Shown: positions 56,454 through 64,000 of the stretch, piece after piece
How the letters are laid out: every line of letters begins with the position of its first letter
Numbering within the stretch: position 1 is the stretch's first letter
Source of the DNA: Phycisphaeraceae bacterium
Lineage (GTDB): Bacteria; Planctomycetota; Phycisphaerae; Phycisphaerales; UBA1924
Direction of reading: 5' to 3'
Assembly: GCA_015200025.1 (NCBI GenBank)
Contig: CP054186.1
Span: 744,001-808,000 of the forward strand
DNA length: 64,000 nt
Notes under the pieces: model-generated
Databases searched by the model: none
What the model saw: only the letters and a program-made list of their open reading frames with translations
Told to the model about the DNA's origin: nothing
Translations under genes and position numbers: made by a program

Positions 56454-56776
56454 CAGCCCGGAAGGGCTCGTCCGGATTGAACGCGACGGCGGAAGCCGGA
56501 TCGTTCGCTGCATGGGCCAGGTGTCGGCCCCGGGTTCGAGGAGAACCCCGGGGCACGGGCCGGCCCGACAGGAAAGGGCGAAGCCGCGGTTCGGGAGGAC
56601 GCACGACGCGAATCCCCGTTCCGCCGGGACCGCCGGTCCAACGACGACGCACCAGGGACGCGCCGTCGCCACGACCGACCCCGCCTCGCGGGGTTCATGG
56701 ACGGTATCGGCCGGGCACAGGACGCCCGGCGGCGGCAGGCTTCGCGTGCTCGGCCGGTCCACCACGGGCCGAGCAC
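56454..56776 (+). ncRNA. Candidate structured RNA or long mraZ 3' untranslated region
   Basis: No convincing reading frame is found in the 544 bases after mraZ. Several perfect or near-perfect hairpins follow each other: 56455-56468 (5 bp, GGAA loop), 56527-56554 (about 11 bp, one bulge), 56678-56694 (7 bp, CTC loop), 56710-56730 (7 bp) and 56746-56776 (10 bp, perfect). A strong terminator comes after. I compared by eye with RNase P, tmRNA and SRP RNA and saw none of their conserved sequences. It may be a new RNA, a processed 3' end of the mraZ transcript or the result of high GC content. Confidence 0.4.
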
Positions 56777-56872
56777 TTTCTCCCGGCCCCGCGCTCACCC
56801 GCGGGCGACATCCAACGCTCCCACCGGCGACGGGTCCACCACCACCAACGTCCACCATACCCCGTCGTCGTC

Positions 56873-56909
56873 ACGCCGCCGATCCCACCAATCGGCGGCG
56901 TCTTTTTTT
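56873..56909 (+). terminator. Rho-independent terminator after mraZ region
   Basis: ACGCCGCCGAT at 56873-56883 pairs perfectly with ATCGGCGGCGT at 56891-56901 around a 7-base loop, followed by C and seven T. The T run is on the plus strand only, so it ends transcription coming from mraZ, not from the convergent ABC transporter. Confidence 0.9.
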
Positions 56910-56944
56910 CGACCGAGACTCCCGCCGCCTCCCCCTCTCGCCGT

Positions 56945-59743
56945 TCACCCGCGCACCGACGCCAGCAACTCCCTGGGCGTACGGCGCGACAGCACGACCA
57001 CCGCCGGCGCCGCCGCCCCCAGCGTCATCCCCACCACCGCCGCCCACCCCCACGCGATCGCGCCCCAAGGGGGCCTCACCGTCAGCTCGATCCCCAGCAG
57101 CATCGCGTCGATCTTCTGACCGACCCACACCGCCTGCAGCCCCATCAGCGTCCCCAGCACCACCGCCCCCAGCGCCACCACCATCGCCTCCGCCATCACC
57201 AGCCTCAGCACCGCCCCGCGCGTCGCCCCCACCGCCCGCAAGACCCCGAACTCGAAGCGCCTCGCCTCGATCCCCGCGACGATTAGATTCGCCACGCCCA
57301 GCCCCGCCACCGCCATCGACATCACCGCGATCGCCGAGGTGACCATCAGGAACCGCCGGATCATCGCTGTCAGGTCCGATTTCAACCGTCTCCCGTTCCC
57401 CAGGTCCAGCACCCCGGCGTCGGCGAGTTCCTCGCGGATCCGCCGCTCGGCCTCGTCGTCGGGCACGCTCCTGGGGTCGTCCTCGGGCACGAGCCCGACC
57501 TGGATGAGCCTCACCGCCGGCTCGGTCCCCCCCAGCAGCTTGTCGCGCAGATCCTCCCGCGACCCGAAGACCGAATGGATCGCCGTGTCCACGAACGACT
57601 GCCCGAGGTCGAAGTACTGATTGACCACGTCGAGCCCGGGGCTGGTCACGACCCCGACGATCTCGAACTCGTGGGACCCGCCCTCGCCCTCGAGCCGGAT
57701 CGTCTTTCCCACCCCAAGGCCCCGCGCCGTGAGGAACTCGCGCGCGACGATCACCGCCCCGCCCGCCCCGAGCCGAGATACCGCCGTCGCCTCGTCCCCC
57801 TGCACCCACTTCATCCTCGCCAGGCGGAAGAACGGCCCGGGGTCGAACCCGATGAACGTCGTCCGCCCCGCCGCGAACACCCCCTGGTCGAAGGCGTCGG
57901 TCGCCACCGAGTGCGGGCTGATCCCCACGGTCTCGGTCACGAACGGGAGGCGGTCGATCGTCGCGCGGTGCTCGGGCGTCAGGTTCGTCCCCGTCACGAA
58001 CACCTCGGGGAAGCGGATCTCGTCGAGCCACTGCTCGATCACCGCACGCCCCTGCGTCCAGATCGCCACCATCAACGCCAGGCCCGTCATCATCGCCCCC
58101 GACGTCAGCCCCATCCGGTACGGCGTCGCCCCCACCGACCTCACCAGCAGCGACGGGGGCACCCCCGACGCCCGCGCCAGCCACGGCCCCAGCACCCGCC
58201 CGATCGCCCACACCAGGGGCACCCCCAGCAGGAAATACCCCAGGAACAGCCCGGGCAGCCCCAGCGTGAGGTACCGCATCACCACGCCGTCTACCGTGCC
58301 CCCAAGCCGCACCGACAGCACGTTGAGCGCGATCCCCGCGCCCGCCGCAATCAGCGCCAACGTGATCCCTCGCCGCCCCGGGGGCTCGGCCCTCGCCGCG
58401 AGCGACCGAAGGGGCGAGAGCCCCGCCGCACGCCACGCGGGCCACAACGCCCCCACCAGCCCCGACGCCACCGCCCCCACCGCCGCCAGCGCCATCGCCG
58501 AGGCCGGGTGCGCCACCTCGATCTTGAGCAACCCCTGGTAATGCTCTAGCACGGCGACGGCGAGCCACATCCCCAGCGGCGCCCCCACCGCGGCCCCCGC
58601 CGTCCCGATCAAGAGTCCCACGATCACCTGCGCCCCGGCGACCTGCCCCCGCGACGCCCCCACGCACCGCAGGATCGCCAGCTCGCGCCGACGCTCCGTG
58701 ATGTTGACCGTCATCCCCGTCGTGATGATGAACGCCGCCGACAGGAACGCCATCACCGACGCGACCAGCAGCGGCACGCGGTTGGTCGCCAGATTCTGCC
58801 TGAACCCCGACGTGACCCGCTCGGTCGTCTGCAGGATCAGCCCCCGCGTCGCCGGGTCGTCCGCCAACTCCGCCGACCGCACCGCGACGAACGCGTCGGC
58901 GTCCACGCCACGCCCCAGCACCAGGTCCACCCCGCTGAGCCTCCCCCGCTTGGCGATGATCGCCCCCAGCGTGTCGAGCGTCGTGTACGCCTGCGCCCGA
59001 CCGCCCAGGAGCTCGCTCTTGGCCACCCCGACGATCGTGAGCGTGACCGGCGCCGCCGGCAGCCGAACCGCCTCGATCGTCGAGCCCACGCCCACGCGCC
59101 GCGCCGCGGTCAACGCCACGGCCTCCGCCCCCGACCCCGCCCGCTCGGGACCGGGATCAACGTCCACCGGCAACCCCGCGACGCCCAGCCCGCTCAGACG
59201 CGACGTGAGCCGTGTCATCGCCGTCGATCGCACGCCCTGGGGCCCCTCATCGCCCCGGAGCCTCGCCAGCAGCACCTCGGACACCACGACCTCGCCACGG
59301 GCCCGCGGCAAACGACCCTCCAGCAGCGTGATCGGCGCCATGACCCGCTCGGCCCCCGCGTCCACCGACAGACCCGACGCCGTCGACGAGAACACACGGA
59401 CCGCCCGCCCGTGCGGGGGCTGGGCGTCCCACACCGGGCGGACCGCCCGCAGCGTGACGGGCTCCTCGAGCCTCGGGGCGGCGAAGTCCACCTCGGGCCA
59501 CGAGCGCACGCGCTCGAGCACCGCCCCGTCGAAAGGCTCGCCCCGCGCCGGGGCCGAGAGCGTCGCGTCCGCGACACCCACCATCTGCTCCATCCGCGCC
59601 CGCAGCGACCCCTCGACCGACGCCATCGCCGTCGCCACCGCGCTGATCAGCGCGGCCGACAGCGTCACCACCGCCGTCAGCAGCAGCGTGCGGCTACGAC
59701 GCCCGAACACATTGCTGGTAGCGAGTCGCCACGCCGCCCGCAT
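56945..59743 (-). CDS. ABC transporter permease with two FtsX domains
   Basis: A 932-residue permease. One N-terminal membrane helix (about residues 18-40) is followed by a large extracytoplasmic domain (about 45-310), three helices of a first FtsX domain (about 320-440), a further helix pair, a second extracytoplasmic domain (about 560-780) and a second FtsX set (about 800-925). The architecture matches MacB/LolC-like mechanotransmission exporters with doubled permease units. It overlaps the ATPase gene by 50 bases. No membrane fusion protein gene is adjacent; the substrate (lipoprotein, peptide or lipid) is unknown. Confidence 0.88.
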   Translation of the reverse strand: MRAAWRLATSNVFGRRSRTLLLTAVVTLSAALISAVATAMASVEGSLRARMEQMVGVADATLSAPARGEPFDGAVLERVRSWPEVDFAAPRLEEPVTLRAVRPVWDAQPPHGRAVRVFSSTASGLSVDAGAERVMAPITLLEGRLPRARGEVVVSEVLLARLRGDEGPQGVRSTAMTRLTSRLSGLGVAGLPVDVDPGPERAGSGAEAVALTAARRVGVGSTIEAVRLPAAPVTLTIVGVAKSELLGGRAQAYTTLDTLGAIIAKRGRLSGVDLVLGRGVDADAFVAVRSAELADDPATRGLILQTTERVTSGFRQNLATNRVPLLVASVMAFLSAAFIITTGMTVNITERRRELAILRCVGASRGQVAGAQVIVGLLIGTAGAAVGAPLGMWLAVAVLEHYQGLLKIEVAHPASAMALAAVGAVASGLVGALWPAWRAAGLSPLRSLAARAEPPGRRGITLALIAAGAGIALNVLSVRLGGTVDGVVMRYLTLGLPGLFLGYFLLGVPLVWAIGRVLGPWLARASGVPPSLLVRSVGATPYRMGLTSGAMMTGLALMVAIWTQGRAVIEQWLDEIRFPEVFVTGTNLTPEHRATIDRLPFVTETVGISPHSVATDAFDQGVFAAGRTTFIGFDPGPFFRLARMKWVQGDEATAVSRLGAGGAVIVAREFLTARGLGVGKTIRLEGEGGSHEFEIVGVVTSPGLDVVNQYFDLGQSFVDTAIHSVFGSREDLRDKLLGGTEPAVRLIQVGLVPEDDPRSVPDDEAERRIREELADAGVLDLGNGRRLKSDLTAMIRRFLMVTSAIAVMSMAVAGLGVANLIVAGIEARRFEFGVLRAVGATRGAVLRLVMAEAMVVALGAVVLGTLMGLQAVWVGQKIDAMLLGIELTVRPPWGAIAWGWAAVVGMTLGAAAPAVVVLSRRTPRELLASVRG

Positions 59744-60431
59744 CGAGTCCCTCCGTCACGATCCGCCCGTGAAGCCGACCGTCCTTGACCACGAACGCCG
59801 AGAGGCAGTGCGACGCCGCCGCCGGCTCGTGCGTCACCATCAGCACGCCCACCCGGTGCTCCACCGACACCTCGCGCAGAAGCGACCACAGCCGCTCGCT
59901 GCTCGCCGAATCCAGGCTCCCCGTCGGCTCGTCCGCCAAAACCAACGGCGGACGGAAGAGCAGCGCCCGCGCGATCGCCACCCGCTGCTGCTCGCCCCCG
60001 CTCATCGCGTCGGGTCGGTGCCCCGCACGCCCCGAGACGCCCAGCCGCTCGAGCAACTCACCCGCCCGACGCCTCGCTTCCACCGCCGGCTCGCCCGCGA
60101 GCACCCCCGGCAGCTCGACGTTCTCCATCGCCGTCAGCGTCGGGATCAGGTTGAACTGCTGGAACACCAGCCCGATCCCCCGGCGGCGGTACGCCGTTGC
60201 CTCTCGCTCCGACATCGAGTGCACCGCCCGCCCCGCGACCTCGATGGTCCCCGCGTCGGGCCGGTCCAGCGCCGCCAGGAGGTGCAGCAGCGTGGACTTC
60301 CCCGAGCCCGATTGCCCCATGATCGCGTGGAACCCCGGCTCCTCGATCTCGAGGGAGAGGCCGCGCAGCGCTTCAACCCGCCCCGATCCCGTCGGGTATG
60401 ACTTGCACACGCCCTCGCATCGCAGCAGCAT
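59694..60431 (-). CDS. ABC transporter ATP-binding protein, LolD/MacB-like
   Basis: A 245-residue ATPase. Walker A is GQSGSGKST (about residues 39-47), the Q-loop is in VFQQFNLIP, the signature is MSGGEQQRVAIARAL, Walker B is LVLADEPTGSLD and the switch His is in MVTHEP. The short signature block and the FQQFNL Q-loop are typical of the LolD/MacB/FtsE branch. It is upstream of and overlaps the FtsX-type permease, so the two form one transporter. Confidence 0.93.
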   Translation of the reverse strand: MLLRCEGVCKSYPTGSGRVEALRGLSLEIEEPGFHAIMGQSGSGKSTLLHLLAALDRPDAGTIEVAGRAVHSMSEREATAYRRRGIGLVFQQFNLIPTLTAMENVELPGVLAGEPAVEARRRAGELLERLGVSGRAGHRPDAMSGGEQQRVAIARALLFRPPLVLADEPTGSLDSASSERLWSLLREVSVEHRVGVLMVTHEPAAASHCLSAFVVKDGRLHGRIVTEGLDAGGVATRYQQCVRAS

Positions 60432-60488
60432 GAGTGTCGTTTCGGGCCCGCGCCCGGCGGAGATTCGCCGCGCCCGACCCGCCGCGGC

Positions 60489-60869
60489 TCAGGCCGGGTA
60501 CTGCGCGTCGTACGCCGCCTGCGGCAGGCACGCCGAAAGGCCCGAGGAGTCCGACGCCTTGATCTTCACGAGCCACCCTTTCCCGTACGGGTCCTGGTTG
60601 ACCAGGCTCGGGTCGTCCGACAGCGCCGTGTTCACCTCGACGATCTCGCCCGTCACCGCCGAGTACACGTCGCTCGTCGTCTTGACCGACTCGACCTCGC
60701 CCACCGGCTCGCCCGGCTTGACCTTCGTGCCGGCTTTCTTCATCTCAACGTAGGTCACGTCGGTCAGTTGATTCACCGCGAAGCGCGTGAGCCCGAGGGT
60801 GACCACATCGCCCTGGGTCTGGAACCATTCGTGAGTCGAGGAATACACGCGGTCGGCCGGGCTCGCCAT
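60489..60869 (-). CDS. gcvH: Glycine cleavage system H protein
   Basis: A 126-residue lipoyl carrier protein that shuttles the aminomethyl group in glycine cleavage. The start ATG has AAGGA upstream. The lipoylated Lys is in VESVKTTSDVYS and the family segments THEWFQTQGDVVTLGLT, FAVNQLTDVTYVEMKKAGT and GEIVEVNTALSDDPSLVNQDPYGKGWL are all present. Genes for the P, T and L proteins are not nearby. It is divergent from the TIM-barrel gene across a 450-base region. Confidence 0.96.
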   Translation of the reverse strand: MASPADRVYSSTHEWFQTQGDVVTLGLTRFAVNQLTDVTYVEMKKAGTKVKPGEPVGEVESVKTTSDVYSAVTGEIVEVNTALSDDPSLVNQDPYGKGWLVKIKASDSSGLSACLPQAAYDAQYPA

Positions 60870-61121
60870 AGTCGATTTCCTTGGTCCCCCGCCGAAGCAC
60901 ACGACGGGCGGAGATGCTAGCGCGACCCGCACGCCCGCACACCTCCCCGACACCTCGCGGCCTCCACCACCCACGACCCACCACACCCGCGCCCGATACA
61001 GCCCTCGCCCGTGTACGTTGCCCACCACCGACCCGGCGGAACGGGAAGGCACCAGAGAGGCCATAACACGCTTTGTTCGCATCGCGTTAGAGTGTTCATC
61101 CGCTCACGCCCCCGAAGGGTG

Positions 61122-61151
61122 TTGACGCGGCGGTTGGGGAATCGGTAGTCT
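61122..61151 (+). promoter_or_regulatory. Promoter-like sequence before short terminated transcript
   Basis: TTGACG at 61122-61127 and TAGTCT at 61146-61151 are spaced by 18 bases. A transcript from here would begin near 61158 and meet a terminator about 50 bases later. Confidence 0.45.
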
Positions 61152-61177
61152 AACGGATCGTTTGTTTCTCCCCTCCG

Positions 61178-61210
61178 GACGGCCGGTGCTCTCGGGCCCG
61201 GCCGTCTTTT
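61178..61210 (+). terminator. Rho-independent terminator upstream of TIM-barrel gene
   Basis: GACGGCCGG at 61178-61186 pairs perfectly with CCGGCCGTC at 61198-61206 around an 11-base loop, followed by TTTTCTT. It lies on the plus strand, over 100 bases before the next ATG. It may end a small RNA or act as an attenuator of the downstream gene. Confidence 0.7.
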
Positions 61211-61319
61211 CTTCGCCACAACGCAATCGCGCTCCACAAGTCTCATCCACGCACCGGACGGGAGCATCTCGATCCCGCTCTGGCGTTCGGTGCGTGTTTC
61301 GGCTACAGTCGCATTGCGC

Positions 61320-62387
61320 ATGATCCTGACGCTGAACGCCGCGTGCTTGAAATCCCAGATCCAGGGCGAGGGGGGGGGCAAACCCAAGATCTCGCTCAAC
61401 GATCTCCCCGCCTATACGCGGGAGGTGCTCGGGCTCCGCGGGCTGAACCTCTCGACCTCGCTGCTCGCCGGCGCCGACCGGTCCGTGCTCGAGCGGATCC
61501 GCGAGCGTGCGGACAAGGCCGGGTGTGCGTGCCTGGTGCTCATCGAACCGACCGTGCTCAAGATCGGGGACGCCGACGACGCCGCCGCGGAGGGGATCGT
61601 CCAGCGCATGCACCGGGTCGTTCAGGCGGCGCAGATCCTGGGGTGCTCCGGGTCGGCGTTCCACCTGGCCGGGATGAAGGGCGACACCGCCCGCGACGCC
61701 GCCTCGCGCAGGCTCAAAAAGGTCGTCGAGAAGGCCGAGCGGCTCGACGTCAACGTCCTGGTCGCCCCGGCCCTGGGCGACCCCGCCGAGCCGGAGAACA
61801 TCACCGACCTGCTCAAAAAAGTCGGCGGGTTCCGCATCGGGACCTACCCGGATTTCGAGACCGCCGCCCAGTCCAAGGACCCCGTGGCGTACCTCCGCCG
61901 CCTCAGCCCGTACGCCTCGGCCATCTGCGCCACCACCATGCTCTTCAAGGACGACGAGGTCATCGTCGTCCCGGCCCGCAAGCCCGCCAAAGCGCCGCCA
62001 GCGCCCGAGCCCGTCGACGAGGTAAAGGCGGAATCGCCCGCCCCCGCCAAGGGGAAGAAGCGGGGCAAGGCCGCCGCCGAACCCCCGCCCCCGCCGCCTC
62101 CGCCCCCCCCGCCGCCCGAGGACGAGGAGGACGACGACGATGAACTGGGGCTCGAGGAGCTCGAAGAGGCGCTCCGCGAAGAAGGTCTGATCGACGACAT
62201 CCCGCCCGAGCCGATCCCCGTCCACGCCTCGTGGAACCTCGCGGCCATGGTCGCCGCCGTCTCGAGCGTCGGGTACGACGGCCCCCTCTCGGTTGACTAC
62301 CGTGGCAAGGGGGACGTTACACTGGGCATCGAGAACAGCCGCAAGGCCCTCCAGGCGGCGTTGGACGGTGTCCTCAGCGGGGCGTGA
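61320..62387 (+). CDS. TIM-barrel protein (sugar phosphate isomerase/epimerase-like) with low-complexity insert
   Basis: A 355-residue protein resembling the xylose isomerase-like/AP endonuclease 2 barrel: LNLSTSLLAGADRSVLERIRERADKAG at the start, ILGCSGSAFHLAGM and VNVLVAPALGDPAEPENITDLLKKVGGFRIGTYPDFE, and, at the end, SSVGYDGPLSVDYRGKGD. Between about residues 220 and 300 an insert is made up of Lys/Ala/Pro, a run of about twelve Pro and then an acidic stretch (EDEEDDDDE). Metal-ligand His and Glu residues of true isomerases are not obvious, so the catalytic role is uncertain. The start at MILTLNAA is chosen by similarity. Confidence 0.7.
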   Translation: MILTLNAACLKSQIQGEGGGKPKISLNDLPAYTREVLGLRGLNLSTSLLAGADRSVLERIRERADKAGCACLVLIEPTVLKIGDADDAAAEGIVQRMHRVVQAAQILGCSGSAFHLAGMKGDTARDAASRRLKKVVEKAERLDVNVLVAPALGDPAEPENITDLLKKVGGFRIGTYPDFETAAQSKDPVAYLRRLSPYASAICATTMLFKDDEVIVVPARKPAKAPPAPEPVDEVKAESPAPAKGKKRGKAAAEPPPPPPPPPPPPEDEEDDDDELGLEELEEALREEGLIDDIPPEPIPVHASWNLAAMVAAVSSVGYDGPLSVDYRGKGDVTLGIENSRKALQAALDGVLSGA

Positions 62388-62432
62388 CCCGCCGTCCAAC
62401 CCTCGGGTCGCGCCCGGCGTGAGCCACGCACC

Positions 62433-63185
62433 ATGACGACCGCGCCCGGACCCATCCTGATCATCGAATCGACCGCTCGGGGTGACGATATGAAAACCCT
62501 CCTGGCGGGCCGGCCCGTCATCATCACGCTCGACGGCCCCGCGGGCACCGGGAAGTCCTCCGTCGCCCGTTCGCTCGCCAAGAGACTCGGGCTGGATTTC
62601 CTCGACACGGGCGCGATGTACCGCGCCGCCGCCGTCGCCGCGATGCGCCGGGGCCTCCGCCCCGACCAGGCCGCCGAGGTGGTCGCCGCCGCGATCGAGG
62701 CCGACATCCACTTCGACTGGTCCAAGGACCCACCCTCGATCGTCGTGGACCGCACGCCGGTGGACGACCTGATCCGACGCCCCGAGGTCACCTCGGTGGT
62801 GAGCCCGATCGCCGCGATCGGGGACCTGCGGCGCCTGATGGTCTCCCGCCAGCGCGAGATCGCGAAGAACCACCGCCGGCTGGTGTCCGAGGGCCGCGAC
62901 CAGGGCTCGGTGGTTTTCCCGTCCGCGGACGTGAAGTTCTACCTCGAGGCCGACGCCGCCGTCCGCGCCCGACGCCGCGCCGATCAGCTGCTCACGATGA
63001 ACCAGCCCGCGGATTCCGACCGGATCCGCCGCGACATCGAGGAGCGGGACCAGCGAGACTCGACCCGCGCCGACGGGCCCCTGATCTGCCCTCCCGACGC
63101 CGTCCGCATCGACACGTCGTCGCTCTCGTTCGAGCGCGTCGTCGACCGGCTCGAGGACGAGGTCCGGACCCGCCTGGTCCGTTGA
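62433..63185 (+). CDS. cmk: Cytidylate kinase
   Basis: A 250-residue (d)CMP kinase. The P-loop is LDGPAGTGKSSVARSLAKRLG, followed by FLDTGAMYRAAAVAAMRRG, the CMP-binding family segment. RDQGSVVFPSADVKFYLEAD and ADQLLTMNQPADSDRIRRDIEERDQRDSTR complete the core. An in-frame ATG at 62490 (MKTLLAG) with GGGGTGA upstream would remove 19 residues not found in typical members and may be the real start. It lies 70 bases before the acyltransferase, a common pairing. Confidence 0.95.
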   Translation: MTTAPGPILIIESTARGDDMKTLLAGRPVIITLDGPAGTGKSSVARSLAKRLGLDFLDTGAMYRAAAVAAMRRGLRPDQAAEVVAAAIEADIHFDWSKDPPSIVVDRTPVDDLIRRPEVTSVVSPIAAIGDLRRLMVSRQREIAKNHRRLVSEGRDQGSVVFPSADVKFYLEADAAVRARRRADQLLTMNQPADSDRIRRDIEERDQRDSTRADGPLICPPDAVRIDTSSLSFERVVDRLEDEVRTRLVR

Positions 63186-63255
63186 ACCCGCGACGACCGG
63201 CCCTCGCGGACCGCCCCACCCCCGCACGCCCCCGCCACGGGTACCCTTGAGCCCG

Positions 63256-64000
63256 ATGTTCGACTCCATCCGCGAACGTACCCCCAGCGGGAGCGTCCTC
63301 AAGGCCGCGTTCTACGGCGTGGGCAAAGCCGCCACCCAGATCCTCTGCTCGTCCCTCTTCCTCGGGCGGGCGTTCCACGGCGGGCGCGTCCCCGCACGCG
63401 GACCCGTCCTCATCGCCGCCAACCACCAGTCCTTCCTCGACCCACCCTACGTCGGGAGCCACATCTACGGCCGTCAGCTCGCCTTCATCGCCCGGAGCGG
63501 GCTCTTCCGCGTCGGGCCCTCGGGGTGGATCCTCTCGGCCCTCAACTCCATCCCCATCAACGAGGAGGGCGCGGGCGACGCCGCCGCCATCCGAACCACC
63601 CTCCGCGTCCTCGACCAGGGCCACGCGGTCCTCATCTTCCCCGAAGGCAGCCGCACGCCCGACGGCCAGACCAAGGACTTCAAACGAGGCGTCGCGCTCC
63701 TCGTCAAACGCTCACGCTGCCCCGTCGTCCCCGCCGCCGTCGAGGGCAACTTCGACGCCTGGCCCATCTCCCGCCCCTTCCCACGCCTCTTCGGCCCCCG
63801 CGTCGCCGTCATGTACGGCGAGCCCATCCCCCACGACGAGCTCATCAAGGACGGCTCCGACGCCGCCCTCGATCGCCTCCGACGCGAGATCGAGGGCATG
63901 CGCGCCCAGCTCCGCGCCCTCCTCCGCCGTCACACGTACAACGTCTACCCCGTGGCCCCGGGCGATCCACCGCTCGACCCCGCCGCGCCACGCCTCTTCG
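63256..64000 (+). CDS. 1-acyl-sn-glycerol-3-phosphate acyltransferase (PlsC-like), C-terminus outside window
   Basis: The first 248 residues of a PlsC-type acyltransferase, still open at the right edge. The catalytic motif NHQSFLD (HX4D) is at about residue 56 and the substrate motif FPEGSRTPDG at about residue 130. A hydrophobic region near residues 20-40 may anchor it at the membrane. It would make phosphatidic acid from lysophosphatidic acid. The start ATG at 63256 has the only sensible N-terminus. It follows cmk on the same strand. Confidence 0.92.
   Translation, partial: MFDSIRERTPSGSVLKAAFYGVGKAATQILCSSLFLGRAFHGGRVPARGPVLIAANHQSFLDPPYVGSHIYGRQLAFIARSGLFRVGPSGWILSALNSIPINEEGAGDAAAIRTTLRVLDQGHAVLIFPEGSRTPDGQTKDFKRGVALLVKRSRCPVVPAAVEGNFDAWPISRPFPRLFGPRVAVMYGEPIPHDELIKDGSDAALDRLRREIEGMRAQLRALLRRHTYNVYPVAPGDPPLDPAAPRLF

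Larger units (their letters stand above)
60870..61319. other. Divergent region between gcvH and TIM-barrel gene
   Basis: A 450-base non-coding stretch. The left 180 bases are GC-rich and show nothing. The right part holds a promoter-like pair at 61122-61151, a terminator at 61178-61210 and then about 110 bases without clear features up to the ATG at 61320. A glycine riboswitch, expected for some gcv genes, was not recognised. Confidence 0.6.

Noticed and set aside
56401..56908. RNase P RNA, tmRNA or SRP RNA
   Set aside because: The conserved RNase P segments (such as GAGGAAAGTCCGGGC and the ACAGAGA region), a tRNA-like end of tmRNA and the SRP GGAAGCAGCC-type loop were not found on either strand.
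56426..57286. A 286-codon open frame after mraZ
   Set aside because: It has an Arg/Pro/Gly composition without hydrophobic core, spans the strong terminator and runs antisense into the ABC permease.
61137..61206. tRNA-like sequence GGGGAATCGGTAGTCTAACGG
   Set aside because: The start resembles a tRNA D-arm region but there is no T-arm GGTTCGAATCC-type loop and no acceptor stem; the stretch is better explained as promoter and terminator.

Overview
The window is a very GC-rich (about 70%), densely coded bacterial chromosome segment. The best fit is a member of the Planctomycetota, probably a Phycisphaerae-type lineage. This is inferred from an adjacent DUF1800/DUF1501 gene pair, a large multi-heme cytochrome with a PA14-like region, an Alternative Complex III plus caa3 oxidase block, and cell-division and NADH dehydrogenase genes found away from their usual clusters. 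No rRNA, tRNA, CRISPR array, insertion sequence or prophage was seen.

Layout. 1-4661: the start of a TPR-type lipoprotein (cut by the window edge), an MFS exporter, a secreted GH31 glucosidase and an unknown oxidase-linked membrane protein. 4722-19920 (all minus strand): one respiratory locus, read in transcription order as actA, actB, actC, actD, actE, actF (Alternative Complex III), a small membrane protein, a Sco copper chaperone, and cytochrome oxidase subunits II, I, III and IV. The heme A synthase that would make its cofactor is divergent at 20208, behind a Fur-like palindrome. 21888-31013 (plus strand): DUF1800 and DUF1501 proteins, a methyltransferase, a five-heme cytochrome and a translationally coupled beta-propeller protein.

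31024-36886 (minus strand): a low-molecular-weight phosphatase, a glycosyltransferase-like protein, two lipoproteins, a DUF2752 protein, an EAL-CBS-GGDEF protein and a lone nuoA. 37201-44126 (plus strand): a proteostasis block of groEL, a HIT protein, groES, a second groEL, dnaJ, grpE, an FmdB zinc ribbon and acpS. 44094-45819 (minus strand): two YkgJ-type cysteine-cluster proteins and a cyclodeaminase-like protein. 45936-51037 (plus strand): a DUF1015 protein, a XerC/D recombinase, a PspA/IM30 protein and an AAA+ ATPase. 50959-53657 (minus strand): ribH, nusB, ftsY and a PagL-like outer-membrane protein.

53722-64000: a SlyX-like protein, an amidohydrolase, a flavin-reductase-like protein, mraZ with an unusual four-box operator and a structured non-coding tail ending in a strong terminator, an ABC exporter, gcvH, a TIM-barrel protein, cmk and a PlsC-type acyltransferase cut by the right edge.

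The most interesting items are the mraZ control region and downstream structured RNA candidate, the PspA plus AAA+ pair (which recalls ESCRT-III/Vps4), the five-heme cytochrome and propeller pair, the Fur-like operator at the respiratory locus, and a recurring CCCCCACC(A/G) repeat that encodes low-complexity protein segments. Function calls rest on motifs read by eye. No database search was run.
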